The notes under the pieces were generated by a model. That model saw only the letters and a program-made list of their open reading frames with translations. It had not been told where the DNA came from and did no database searches. Shown here piece after piece: positions 1-7,099 of a stretch of 64,000 nt of DNA. Where the stretch lies: contig CAZKRM010000013.1 of the NCBI GenBank assembly GCA_964555285.1, positions 17,321-81,320 on the forward strand, written 5' to 3'. The translations under genes were made by a program, and so were the position numbers. Each line of letters opens with the position of its first letter. Position 1 is the first letter of the stretch. Origin of the DNA: JBBIQV01 sp964555285 (GTDB lineage Bacteria; Nitrospirota; Nitrospiria; Nitrospirales; Nitrospiraceae).

Positions 1-467
1 CCTCGATCCGTGCGGGCTTCGTAGGCCACGTTGATTTCGCTTTCCTCCCCGTGCCAGTTGAGCTGCTCCGTGGCTCCCCCTGCCATCGGCCCCGGCGTGC
101 GATCGAGCGGTCCGTACTTGGATTGGAAGTAGGCGACGATTTGCCGGTGCGTCTCTTTCCCATGATAGCGAATCGTGACTCTGGCGAACTGTCCGTTGAC
201 GGTCAGAAACCGCATGGAGTCCACCCTCGCAGGACCGAGCGAGGGCGGGCCTTGCTGGAGTTCGTAGCCTTTCACGCGCGGGCCCTCTTCCACCAGAGCG
301 AAGTCGGCTGTTTCGGAAAAGGCCGCGCCCCAGGGAATGCCCTCGAATCCTTTTGGATCGTTCACCATGGGAACGGCGAGGACCAAGGGCGCAGGCAGCG
401 AGCACACACCTATTGCCGCACTCGCGAGCAGGAGGAGCAGCAGAGGTCGTGAGAGCGTTCGGCGCAT
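1..467 (-). CDS. secreted protein, partial (paralogue of the next gene)
   Basis: I see an open frame on the - strand beginning with ATG at 467 and running off the left edge of the window, so the C-terminus is missing. The first 30 or so residues are a signal peptide with a Leu-rich core, and the mature part begins near VPMVNDPKGFEGIPWG. It is clearly a paralogue of the 469-1014 product: both share MVNDPKGF-x-x-IPWG, a VNGQFARVTIRY segment and a WHG(T/E)-x-x-E-I-N motif near the end. The stop of the upstream gene and this ATG are one base apart, so the two are almost certainly co-transcribed and translationally coupled. I do not recognise the family; it is probably periplasmic or surface-exposed. 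Confidence 0.75.
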   Translation of the reverse strand, partial: MRRTLSRPLLLLLLASAAIGVCSLPAPLVLAVPMVNDPKGFEGIPWGAAFSETADFALVEEGPRVKGYELQQGPPSLGPARVDSMRFLTVNGQFARVTIRYHGKETHRQIVAYFQSKYGPLDRTPGPMAGGATEQLNWHGEESEINVAYEARTDR

Positions 468-468
468 G

Positions 469-1014
469 TCAGTCCGCTGAGTCTGCCATAAAGTCGTTGA
501 ATCGCGGTGCAAGGGTCCGGCTGTTGAAGAAAATAAACCCCCGCTCGCCATAGGCATCGTAGGTGAGATTGATCTCGGTATCCGTCCCGTGCCAGTTAAA
601 TTGTTGCTTCAACCCGCGCATGGTTTGGCCCGGAGCCCGTTCCTGGACCCCGAAGGTGCGTTCGAGGTACGTCATGATCCGCCCGTGGGTGTGCTCGCCT
701 CGATACCGAATCGTGACCCGCGCGAACTGTCCGTTGACCGTCGAAAATACCATGCTGTCCATCTCCGTCTCGGCAAAGTGCGACGGGCCGTTCTTCAATT
801 GATATTCGTTAATATGCGGCCCCGCCCGCGCGAGGGTCAAGTTCTGCTGGTTCGCGAGCGACGTGCCCCAGGGAATGTTCTGGAATCCCTTGGGGTCGTT
901 GACCATCGTCACGGCGTTCGCCGTCGACGCAGCGGCGAGTAGGACAGAAAGAACCATGATCGGGAGAGTCATGGTTCGCAGGTCGGTGTGCGGTGAGACA
1001 CGGGAGGATGGCAT
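469..1014 (-). CDS. secreted protein of unknown family
   Basis: This encodes 181 residues from the ATG at 1014, chosen because an AGGAG-type ribosome site lies 9 nt upstream; the open frame extends further but that part is shared with the promoter region. Residues 1-34 form a signal peptide ending TANA, followed by VTMVNDPKGFQNIPWG. The rest is predicted mainly beta/alpha with no cysteine pair or catalytic motif that I can recognise. It is the first gene of a tandem pair of paralogues and diverges from the phosphonate-type operon on the + strand. Function is unknown. Confidence 0.75.
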   Translation of the reverse strand: MPSSRVSPHTDLRTMTLPIMVLSVLLAAASTANAVTMVNDPKGFQNIPWGTSLANQQNLTLARAGPHINEYQLKNGPSHFAETEMDSMVFSTVNGQFARVTIRYRGEHTHGRIMTYLERTFGVQERAPGQTMRGLKQQFNWHGTDTEINLTYDAYGERGFIFFNSRTLAPRFNDFMADSAD

Positions 1015-1081
1015 TGTCCGGCTCTCCTCGTGCGCGTCACGGTAACATGGTCGTGTGCCCGAGGCAACCGCCGTCCTTGTG

Positions 1082-1110
1082 TTGTGAATGCCTTGGTGCT
1101 TGGCTATAAT
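1082..1110 (+). promoter_or_regulatory. sigma70-type promoter of the decarboxylase/transaminase operon
   Basis: TTGTGA at 1082-1087 and a perfect TATAAT at 1105-1110 are separated by 17 bp. The first gene starts 54 bp after the -10 box. It lies in the only divergent intergenic region on this side of the operon. Confidence 0.65.
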
Positions 1111-1163
1111 GCGGCGCTTCTCGGCGTGCGGGTTGCGCGGAATCTCCCGCAGGATGTGAGCGC

Positions 1164-1661
1164 ATGATTGAAAGCGATGCATTTGTACAGGCGCTCCAAG
1201 ATATGGGCGTCGACTTCTTCACCGGCGTGCCGGACTCCATCTTGGGCGGCATCATCGAGGAGCTGATGGAGCGGCGCCTCTATACGCCGGCCGTGCGGGA
1301 AGATGAAGCGGTCGCGATGGCGGCCGGCGCGTATATGGCCGGCAAGGTTCCCGCGGTCCTCATGCAGAACTCCGGGCTCGGGACGTCGCTCAATGCCCTG
1401 ATCTCGCTGAACCTGATCTATCGGCAACCCTGCATCTTGATCGTGTCCTGGCGGGGCTTCCAAGGGAACGATGCGCCGGAACATCTTGTGATGGGCCAGA
1501 CGATGACCCAGCTCCTCGATACGGTGCGGATTCCCCATCGGACGCTGTCCGAGAAGACCGTCGTCGACGATCTCACATGGGCAGGTGAGACATTCATGAA
1601 GCAGCGCATTCCGCTCGCGCTGCTGATCCAGAAAGGCGTCGTGAAGGGGCAGCATCCGTGA
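1164..1661 (+). CDS. phosphonopyruvate/sulfopyruvate decarboxylase, alpha (PYR-domain) subunit
   Basis: A 165-residue protein equal to the N-terminal half of thiamine-diphosphate 2-oxoacid decarboxylases. Visible family marks are FFTGVPDSIL near residue 18, the REDEAVAMAAGAYMAG helix near residue 48 (the Glu is the cofactor-activating residue in this superfamily) and QNSGLGTSLNAL near 71. The C-terminal TPP-binding half is a separate gene at 1838-2395, so the enzyme is predicted to be an alpha/beta heteromer, as in archaeal ComD/ComE, whereas bacterial Ppd is usually one chain. The PhnW-like and cytidylyltransferase genes downstream favour phosphonopyruvate as substrate, giving phosphonoacetaldehyde; sulfopyruvate remains possible. 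Confidence 0.8.
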   Translation: MIESDAFVQALQDMGVDFFTGVPDSILGGIIEELMERRLYTPAVREDEAVAMAAGAYMAGKVPAVLMQNSGLGTSLNALISLNLIYRQPCILIVSWRGFQGNDAPEHLVMGQTMTQLLDTVRIPHRTLSEKTVVDDLTWAGETFMKQRIPLALLIQKGVVKGQHP

Positions 1662-1683
1662 AGGCGCGTGAAGCGTGTTTCTA

Positions 1684-1824
1684 GTTGAAAGTTTCAGGTT
1701 TCTAGTTTCAGGTTTTTAGTTTTTGGTTCAACTTGAAACATGCAACTTGAAACTAGAAACTTGCAACCCGACACTTCGCCGGCGAACGACGAGACCCGAA
1801 CGACGAGACCCGAACGATGAGACC
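1684..1824. repeat. word-repeat spacer between the two decarboxylase genes
   Basis: The spacer contains a 13-bp perfect inverted repeat (1698-1710 with 1748-1760) built from the word TTTCTAG/CTAGAAA, then three tandem copies of the 14-bp unit CGAACGACGAGACC at 1783-1796, 1797-1810 and 1811-1824. The third copy differs by one base, which creates an ATG at 1817. It is AT-richer than its surroundings. Confidence 0.85.
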
Positions 1825-1837
1825 CGAAGAAGGGACC

Positions 1838-2395
1838 ATGCAGAGCCGGGCACAGGCGATAGAGGCGGTGCTCGGACTCCTGACCGATCAGCCGGTGATC
1901 GTCTGCAACGGCTTTTCTTCGCGCGAAGTCTACAAGATCGCCGATCGCCCGACGCATTTTTACATGATCGGGTCGATGGGTGTGGCCGCGGCCATCGGGT
2001 TGGGCGTGGCACTTTCGAAACCGAACAAGAAGGTCGTGGTGTTCGACGGCGACGGGAACGTCCTGATGGGGATGGGGACCTTGGCGACCGTGGGAGCGAT
2101 GCGGCCTAAGAACTTCATCCATCTGGTCTTCGATAATGAGGTCTATGGCAGCACGGGCAATCAGCCGACGATCTCCAACGTGGTGCGCCTCGAACAAGTC
2201 GCCAAGGCGGCCGGCTACGTCAATGTGGAGCGGGTGCGCGAGCGTGAAGATGTGGTGTACGAGTTCAAAGACATGCTGAAGAAGGACGGTCCTAGCATGC
2301 TGCTCATCAAAGTCAATGAGCTGGTCGAGGACGTGGGCCGTGTGATGCTGGAACCGCCGGAGATTACGAAACGTTTTATGAAGGCGATAGAGTGA
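1838..2395 (+). CDS. phosphonopyruvate/sulfopyruvate decarboxylase, beta (TPP-binding) subunit
   Basis: A 185-residue protein matching the C-terminal half of the same decarboxylase family. It shows MIGSMGVAAAIGLGVAL near residue 43, the thiamine-diphosphate/Mg motif GDGNVLMGMG near 71 and DNEVYGSTGNQPT near 98. I chose ATG 1838 because AGAAGGGA stands just upstream; the in-frame ATG at 1817 arises inside a tandem repeat and is less likely. It should pair with the 1164-1661 product. The stop codon is followed after one base by the first of three related long hairpins. The GSTGNQPT stretch resembles sulfopyruvate as well as phosphonopyruvate decarboxylases, so the substrate is inferred from neighbours. 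Confidence 0.8.
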   Translation: MQSRAQAIEAVLGLLTDQPVIVCNGFSSREVYKIADRPTHFYMIGSMGVAAAIGLGVALSKPNKKVVVFDGDGNVLMGMGTLATVGAMRPKNFIHLVFDNEVYGSTGNQPTISNVVRLEQVAKAAGYVNVERVREREDVVYEFKDMLKKDGPSMLLIKVNELVEDVGRVMLEPPEITKRFMKAIE

Positions 2396-2396
2396 G

Positions 2397-2494
2397 GAAG
2401 GCAGGGACCGGACTGTTCCTATGCTCCCGGAGCCCGCACCTCGGAAGGTGCTCGCTCGACGGCCGCAGTGGGGAACAGTCCAGTCCCTGCCTTC
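2397..2494 (+). repeat. long hairpin with conserved core, copy A
   Basis: Arms 2397-2419 and 2472-2494 are complementary over 23 bp with one mismatch. The 52-nt core between them is homologous to cores at 49683-49733 and 50920-50973. Inner stems: GCACCT/AGGTGC around a CGGA loop, GAGC/GCTC, and CCG/CGG. It begins two bases after the stop of the beta-subunit gene and has no U-run after it, so it is not a standard intrinsic terminator. Confidence 0.85.
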
Positions 2495-2542
2495 GCGGCC
2501 TGTCCAGCATCAGAGAGTGAAAGAGTGAGGGGGGGGGGAAAG

Positions 2543-3637
2543 ATGATTCTATTGAACCCCGGGCCGGTGAACGTCAGCGAACGCGTGCGGCAGGCGCTGC
2601 ACCGGCCGGATATCTGCCACCGCGAATCGGAGTTCACGGAACTTCTGCACGGGATTCAACGAAAGCTGCTGACAGCCTTCGTGCCGGGTGCGGAGGCCGA
2701 TTACGTGGCGGTGGTCTTGACCGGTTCGGGCACGGCGGCCGTGGAGGCCGCCATCATGTCCTCGCTGCCGATCGGCAAGCGCATGCTCGTGATCAACAAC
2801 GGCATCTATGGCGAGCGGATGTCCGCCATGATCGGCCTGCACCGGTTGGGAACTTCTGAGTTCAAGCTGGACTGGGGAACCAGGCCGGACCCGGAACGGC
2901 TCCAGCTCGCGTTGCGTCAGCATCCGGAGGTGCAGGCGGTCGGGATGGTGCATCACGAGACGACGACCGGCCTGATCAATCCGGTCAAGGAGATCGCCGA
3001 AGTGGTGGATAGCCAGAACCGTGTGTTCGTGCTGGATTCGGTCAGCGGGCTGGGCGGCGAGGCGATCGATATTGCCGGGCCGCATGTCTATATGGTGGCG
3101 GGGACGGCTGGTAAGTGCATCCAGGGGTTCCCCGGCGTGTCCTTTGTGTTGGTCCGCAAGGGCTTTGTCGAGCGGATGAAGACCTATCCCAAACGGTCGA
3201 TCTACCTCCACCTCACCCATTATATTGACGATCAGGGGAACGGGACGATTCCCTTCACCCCGGCCGTGCAGGTCTACTATGCCTTCGATGAGGCGCTCAA
3301 CGAGCTCTTGGAGGAGGGCGTCGCGAATCGCCAGAAGCGCTATAAGAAAACGGCATCGTTGATCCGCCAACGGATGAATGTGCTGGGGCTCAAGGCAGTC
3401 CTTACCCCGGAGCTACAGTCCAACACGATCACCTCCTACTATCTGCCCGCTGGGCTGAGCTATGAGACGCTGCACGATCAACTCAAAGAAAAGGGCTATG
3501 TGATCTATGCCGGGCAGGGGCAACTCGGTCAGAAAATCTTCCGCGTTGCCAACATGGGGGCGCTGACCGAACAACAGATTCACGGGTTCCTACAAGCCTT
3601 TGAACAGGTCCTCGAACGCGCTGCGGCCAGGACATGA
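2543..3637 (+). CDS. 2-aminoethylphosphonate--pyruvate transaminase-like, class V PLP enzyme
   Basis: A 364-residue fold-type I aminotransferase, starting at ATG 2543 behind a G-rich GGGGGGAAAG site. It opens with LLNPGPVNVSERVRQAL, as PhnW proteins do, and carries the substrate loop HHETTTGLINP, the metal/cofactor Asp in FVLDSVSGLGG, and the PLP lysine in AGTAGKCIQGFPG at about residue 192. PhnW interconverts phosphonoacetaldehyde and 2-aminoethylphosphonate. Here it follows the decarboxylase that would supply phosphonoacetaldehyde, so it probably runs in the synthetic direction. Its stop overlaps the start of the cytidylyltransferase gene (ATGA), which supports coupled translation. If the decarboxylase acted on sulfopyruvate, the product would instead be taurine. 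Confidence 0.8.
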   Translation: MILLNPGPVNVSERVRQALHRPDICHRESEFTELLHGIQRKLLTAFVPGAEADYVAVVLTGSGTAAVEAAIMSSLPIGKRMLVINNGIYGERMSAMIGLHRLGTSEFKLDWGTRPDPERLQLALRQHPEVQAVGMVHHETTTGLINPVKEIAEVVDSQNRVFVLDSVSGLGGEAIDIAGPHVYMVAGTAGKCIQGFPGVSFVLVRKGFVERMKTYPKRSIYLHLTHYIDDQGNGTIPFTPAVQVYYAFDEALNELLEEGVANRQKRYKKTASLIRQRMNVLGLKAVLTPELQSNTITSYYLPAGLSYETLHDQLKEKGYVIYAGQGQLGQKIFRVANMGALTEQQIHGFLQAFEQVLERAAART

Positions 3638-4353
3638 AAGCCGTCATTCTCGCGGCTGGGGTCGGAAAACGACTCTGGCCCATCACGCAACACACACCCA
3701 AGTGCCTGATCGAATTCGGGGGGCGTTCGCTGCTCCACCGGTATCTGGAGACGCTGGCGAGCCTCGGGGTCCGGCGGGCGACCCTCATCGTCGGCTACAA
3801 GCAGGAGATGATTCGGGCGGCGGTGGCCGGACATGCCTGTGGCGTCTCGGTGGAGTATCTCGTCAACGAGCAGTTCCACCGGGGCAGCATCTCGTCCTTG
3901 TGGATCGCGCGGCCGGCGCTGGATGACGATGTCGTCATCATGGATGCGGACGTGTTGTTCCATCGGGACATCCTTCGCCGTTTGGTCTACTCGTCCTCGC
4001 CGAATTGTTTGTTGATGGATGATACGGTCGCGCAGCAGGGCGAAGAGTGCATGGTGGTGGTGCAGGGCGGGCGCGTGATCGCGCTGACGAAAAAGCTGCC
4101 GTTGCGATATGATTATGCCGGTGAGGGTGTGGGGTTTCTGAAAGTCCGGCATGCCGATACGCCGGCATTGGTGCAGTCGCTGAAGGGGTATGTTGATCGT
4201 GACCTGTGGAATATGGAATATGAGGATGGGCTGCTCGAATTCTTCGGTCAGGTGAACGTAGGACATGAAAAGATCGGCGGCCTGCCATGGACGGAGATCG
4301 ATTTTCCGGAAGACGTCACGCGCGCCGAGCGCGACATTCTGCCGAAACTGTAA
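3634..4353 (+). CDS. CTP:phosphonate/phosphocholine-type cytidylyltransferase (PntC/LicC-like)
   Basis: A 239-residue nucleotidyltransferase. The nucleotide-binding signature LAAGVGKRLWP is at residues 6-16, with a Lys in TPKCLIEFGG near 24; the metal-binding MDADVLF is near 105, and the late WTEIDFPEDVTRAE is typical of LicC-like enzymes. LicC makes CDP-choline from phosphocholine, and PntC makes CMP-aminoethylphosphonate. Overlap with the PhnW-like gene makes aminoethylphosphonate the likely substrate. In some spirochaetes PntC is fused to the transaminase; here the two are separate but translationally coupled. Its product would feed the CDP-alcohol phosphatidyltransferase encoded next. Confidence 0.8.
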   Translation: MKAVILAAGVGKRLWPITQHTPKCLIEFGGRSLLHRYLETLASLGVRRATLIVGYKQEMIRAAVAGHACGVSVEYLVNEQFHRGSISSLWIARPALDDDVVIMDADVLFHRDILRRLVYSSSPNCLLMDDTVAQQGEECMVVVQGGRVIALTKKLPLRYDYAGEGVGFLKVRHADTPALVQSLKGYVDRDLWNMEYEDGLLEFFGQVNVGHEKIGGLPWTEIDFPEDVTRAERDILPKL

Positions 4354-4377
4354 GTGCGTTGTTGTTGAAGCGTCGTG

Positions 4378-4415
4378 CGTGAAGCGCTGACCGGTCTGAC
4401 GAGAGACGCTTCACG
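4378..4415. repeat. inverted repeat in word-repeat spacer
   Basis: CGTGAAGCG (4378-4386) and CGCTTCACG (4407-4415) form a 9-bp inverted repeat. The rest of the spacer 4354-4437 repeats the word ACGAGAGACG/AGACGAGAC. It separates the cytidylyltransferase and phosphatidyltransferase genes. Confidence 0.7.
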
Positions 4416-4437
4416 AGAGACGAAAGACGAGACAAAG

Positions 4438-5898
4438 ATGAGCGAGAGCCTCATTCAAAAGCAGGCCGATCTGCAGGGTTTGAGCACGGCGATTCTGTTG
4501 CCGTCGGTTGGGCTGTTCACGGGGCGCGGCGGCGACGGCATGACGACTATCGGCCCGCTGACGAATGTCGGCGGGGTGAGCCTCTTCCAACGGGCGGTCT
4601 TGACCCTGCAACGCGCCGGTATTCGCCAGCTCATGGTCCTGGCCGGTCCTGAAGCGGAAGCGTTGAAGCACACCTTGAGCAAAGGGTCGCGCGTGACGAT
4701 TCCCGTGCGCTGGATGCCGATCCGGGAATTCCCACTCGAAGATCATCGCACGTGGGAAGCGTTGGCGGCGGAGGTGCACGGGTTCTGTCTCATCGCCGGG
4801 GTCGAGGCGGTGTTCTCGCGCGGCTTGATCGAGCATCTCCGCCAAATCGTTCAGGACGGCCGCGCTGTTGTGGTGGCCCGTCAGGGTCAGCAAGGCGTGC
4901 GGCCAGTGGGGCGACGCAATCCCACCGTGCAGTTCGATGGAGAGCGGCTGGTCGCCTTCCACAATCAAACAGGACACGAAACGAGTCAAATTGCCGCCGA
5001 CCTGGTGGTGCTGCCGGCCGGGATGATGGGTGCGACGAGTCAGCATAGCGGTGTGGGAGACATGACGGGCTCGATGCCGATCCGGAAGTGGTTACAGCAA
5101 GCTGCCGGCGAGGGGCGGGTTCGAGTGGTTTCGACAACGACAGACCCAGCCCGGTGGTACTGCGACGTGCAGGATAGGAATGATGTCAAGCTGGCCGAGC
5201 ACCGGCTTTTTCAGTCGCTCAAGGGAGAGCTCGAAGGGTTCGTGGACCGCTACTTCAACCGCAAAGTCTCGCGGCTGTTCACGAAGGTGTTTCTCCTGCT
5301 CGGGCTCTCGCCGAATGCCATTACGATGATGGCGACGGCGATCGGTTTGCTCGCAGCCGTAGGGTTTGGCTTCGGCACCTACGCCGCGGGTCTCATCGCG
5401 GCGCTCTTGTTTCAGTTGGCGGCGGTCATCGACTGCTGCGATGGCGAGGTGGCGCGCTTGACGTTTAGTGAATCTCCATTCGGCGCCTGGCTCGACATCA
5501 CGTTGGACAATGTCGTGCATATGGCGATCTTCGCTGGCATCGCGGCGGGGTCCTACCTGCGCGCAGCCGGCAGCGACGGTGCCGGGATTCCGCTCGCCTT
5601 GGGTGCGGCCGCGGTCCTGGGCAATGGGCTCTCCTTTGCGTTGGTCAATACAGCGCAGAAGATCAAGACCGAGCGCAGATGGAAGACGCCGGTGAGCGCG
5701 GCCTGGTCGGACTTTATGTTGAAGAACGTGGCCAGCCGCGACTTCTCCGTGATCGTGCTCCTCTTTGCTCTGTTCGATAGGCTGGAGTGGTTCCTCTGGA
5801 TAGCGGCCATCGGATCTGCGGTCTTTTCGGCAATCATGTTCTGGGTTATTCGGCCCTCCGCAGTCGCCCATCCGAATCCCTTGCAGGGCAGTTCGTAG
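4438..5898 (+). CDS. CDP-alcohol phosphatidyltransferase with N-terminal degenerate nucleotidyltransferase domain
   Basis: From ATG 4438 the protein has 486 residues. The C-terminal part is a membrane CDP-alcohol phosphotransferase with a complete catalytic signature D-x2-DG-x2-AR-x8-G-x3-D-x3-D (starting DCCDGEVAR near residue 332), preceded by LSPNAITMMATAIGLL and followed by several hydrophobic helices. Residues 1-260 resemble the cytidylyltransferase half of archaeal IPCT-DIPPS fusions, but the G-x-G-x-R loop is eroded (LPSVGLFTGRGGDG) and the metal Asp is missing, so this half is probably inactive. The active transferase is likely the separate 3634-4353 product. Predicted job: move the CMP-activated headgroup to a lipid acceptor in the inner membrane. 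Inositol- or glycerol-type substrates are alternatives. Confidence 0.8.
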   Translation: MSESLIQKQADLQGLSTAILLPSVGLFTGRGGDGMTTIGPLTNVGGVSLFQRAVLTLQRAGIRQLMVLAGPEAEALKHTLSKGSRVTIPVRWMPIREFPLEDHRTWEALAAEVHGFCLIAGVEAVFSRGLIEHLRQIVQDGRAVVVARQGQQGVRPVGRRNPTVQFDGERLVAFHNQTGHETSQIAADLVVLPAGMMGATSQHSGVGDMTGSMPIRKWLQQAAGEGRVRVVSTTTDPARWYCDVQDRNDVKLAEHRLFQSLKGELEGFVDRYFNRKVSRLFTKVFLLLGLSPNAITMMATAIGLLAAVGFGFGTYAAGLIAALLFQLAAVIDCCDGEVARLTFSESPFGAWLDITLDNVVHMAIFAGIAAGSYLRAAGSDGAGIPLALGAAAVLGNGLSFALVNTAQKIKTERRWKTPVSAAWSDFMLKNVASRDFSVIVLLFALFDRLEWFLWIAAIGSAVFSAIMFWVIRPSAVAHPNPLQGSS

Positions 5899-5904
5899 AT
5901 CAGC

Positions 5905-6939
5905 GTGCTCAGGCTCTTCCTATTCGTCCTCGGTCTCCTCGCTCTTCTCCTCCTCGTGTGGCATATCGGTCCGATTCGGATCTATGAAACGGCGGCGCAA
6001 TTGGGTCCTGGGGGGCTCATCGTCATTCTGCTCCCCTCGGTCCTTATGTACGGAGTCGAAGCCTATGGCTGGAAAGTCACGCTCGGGCCATCGGCCCAGG
6101 CGATTCCATTCTGGCGACTCCTCGCCATCCGCACCGCCGGCGAAGTGGTGAACATGACGACCCCCACCGCCTACGTCGGCGGCGAGCCGCTCAAGGCCTA
6201 TCTGCTCAAGAAGCACCACGTGCCGATGGTGGAGGGGTTGGCCTCGGTCGTCATCGCCAAAACGACCATGACGATCGCCGAGGTGCTCTTCATCTTGCTG
6301 GGGATCGGGCTCGGCGTCTGGCTGTTGGGTGCCAATGGCTCATCCAGCCACATGGTTGGGGCGGTGTTGCTGAGCGTCGGCGTATTGACGTTCGGGACGG
6401 CGGCGTTCGTCTTCGTGCAGCACCGGGGCTTGTTTACCTGGTTGCTCGAACTGCTGCGCAAGATCGGAATCAAGGTCGCCTATCTGGAAGCGCGCGAGGA
6501 GAAACTGCGGTTGCTGGACCGGACGATTTTGGATTTTTATACCCATAACCGGCCTGCCTTCTATTCGTCTACGGGTCTCTTTTTCATAGGCTGGCTCGGG
6601 GAGGCGCTGGAGGTGTACGTCATCCTTGCTACTCTTGGAGAGCCGGCAAATGTCCTGTCCGCTATCTCCATCGGCGCCCTCTCCGCGTTTGTCAAAGGCG
6701 GCACCTTCTTCATCCCCGGTAGCCTCGGCGCCCAGGACGGCGGCAACTTGCTGCTGCTCAAAGCCTTCGGCTACTCTGACGTGACCGGCATTACGTTTGC
6801 GTTATTGCGCCGGTTCCGCGAATTGGTCTGGATCGGGCTGGGGCTGCTCTGCTTGGCGATCCTAGGTGGGAAAGGTTCGATGACGCAGCCTCCAGTGGCT
6901 GCACAGGGGGATTCGGGGAGCTGTCAAAGGACAAGGTGA
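5905..6939 (+). CDS. LPG-synthase-TM/UPF0104-type integral membrane protein, putative lipid flippase
   Basis: A 344-residue polytopic protein starting with GTG 6 nt after the phosphatidyltransferase stop. Hydrophobic segments span roughly residues 1-20, 35-55, 110-140, 150-175, 220-245, 255-280 and 300-325. The TPTAYVGGEPLKAYLLKK segment near residue 86 and FFIPGSLGAQDGG near 270 are conserved features of the flippase-like LPG_synthase_TM family (MprF N-terminal domain, HpnL relatives). Such proteins often translocate or modify lipids made by neighbouring enzymes, so it may move the headgroup-modified lipid across the inner membrane. Direct evidence for activity is lacking. It is the last gene of the operon; a perfect 28-bp palindrome follows at 6958. 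Confidence 0.8.
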   Translation: MLRLFLFVLGLLALLLLVWHIGPIRIYETAAQLGPGGLIVILLPSVLMYGVEAYGWKVTLGPSAQAIPFWRLLAIRTAGEVVNMTTPTAYVGGEPLKAYLLKKHHVPMVEGLASVVIAKTTMTIAEVLFILLGIGLGVWLLGANGSSSHMVGAVLLSVGVLTFGTAAFVFVQHRGLFTWLLELLRKIGIKVAYLEAREEKLRLLDRTILDFYTHNRPAFYSSTGLFFIGWLGEALEVYVILATLGEPANVLSAISIGALSAFVKGGTFFIPGSLGAQDGGNLLLLKAFGYSDVTGITFALLRRFRELVWIGLGLLCLAILGGKGSMTQPPVAAQGDSGSCQRTR

Positions 6940-6957
6940 AAGACCGTCTGCGAGAAT

Positions 6958-6985
6958 GTAGATAGCAAGTTAACTTGCTATCTAC
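6958..6985. repeat. perfect 28-bp palindrome
   Basis: GTAGATAGCAAGTT is followed directly by its exact reverse complement, with no loop. It stands 18 bp after the flippase stop. There is no T-run after it, so it may be an operator or cruciform site rather than an intrinsic terminator. Confidence 0.8.
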
Positions 6986-7099
6986 CCGCTCCCTGCACGG
7001 TACTTGCCTAGCAACTCAATCGGAGAGTAGAATCCTCCCGTCCGCATCATCCGCTCCTGCAACGTGGGCATGCGTCACAGGAGCCGCGAGAGGGTGCAA

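Noticed and set aside
1817..1837. Upstream ATG of the decarboxylase beta gene
   Set aside because: It arises from a one-base change in a 14-bp tandem repeat and lacks a ribosome site; ATG 1838 is better supported.
2397..2494. Intrinsic terminator
   Set aside because: Stem is strong but no run of T follows, here or at the other two copies, and downstream genes appear to belong to the same operon in this case.
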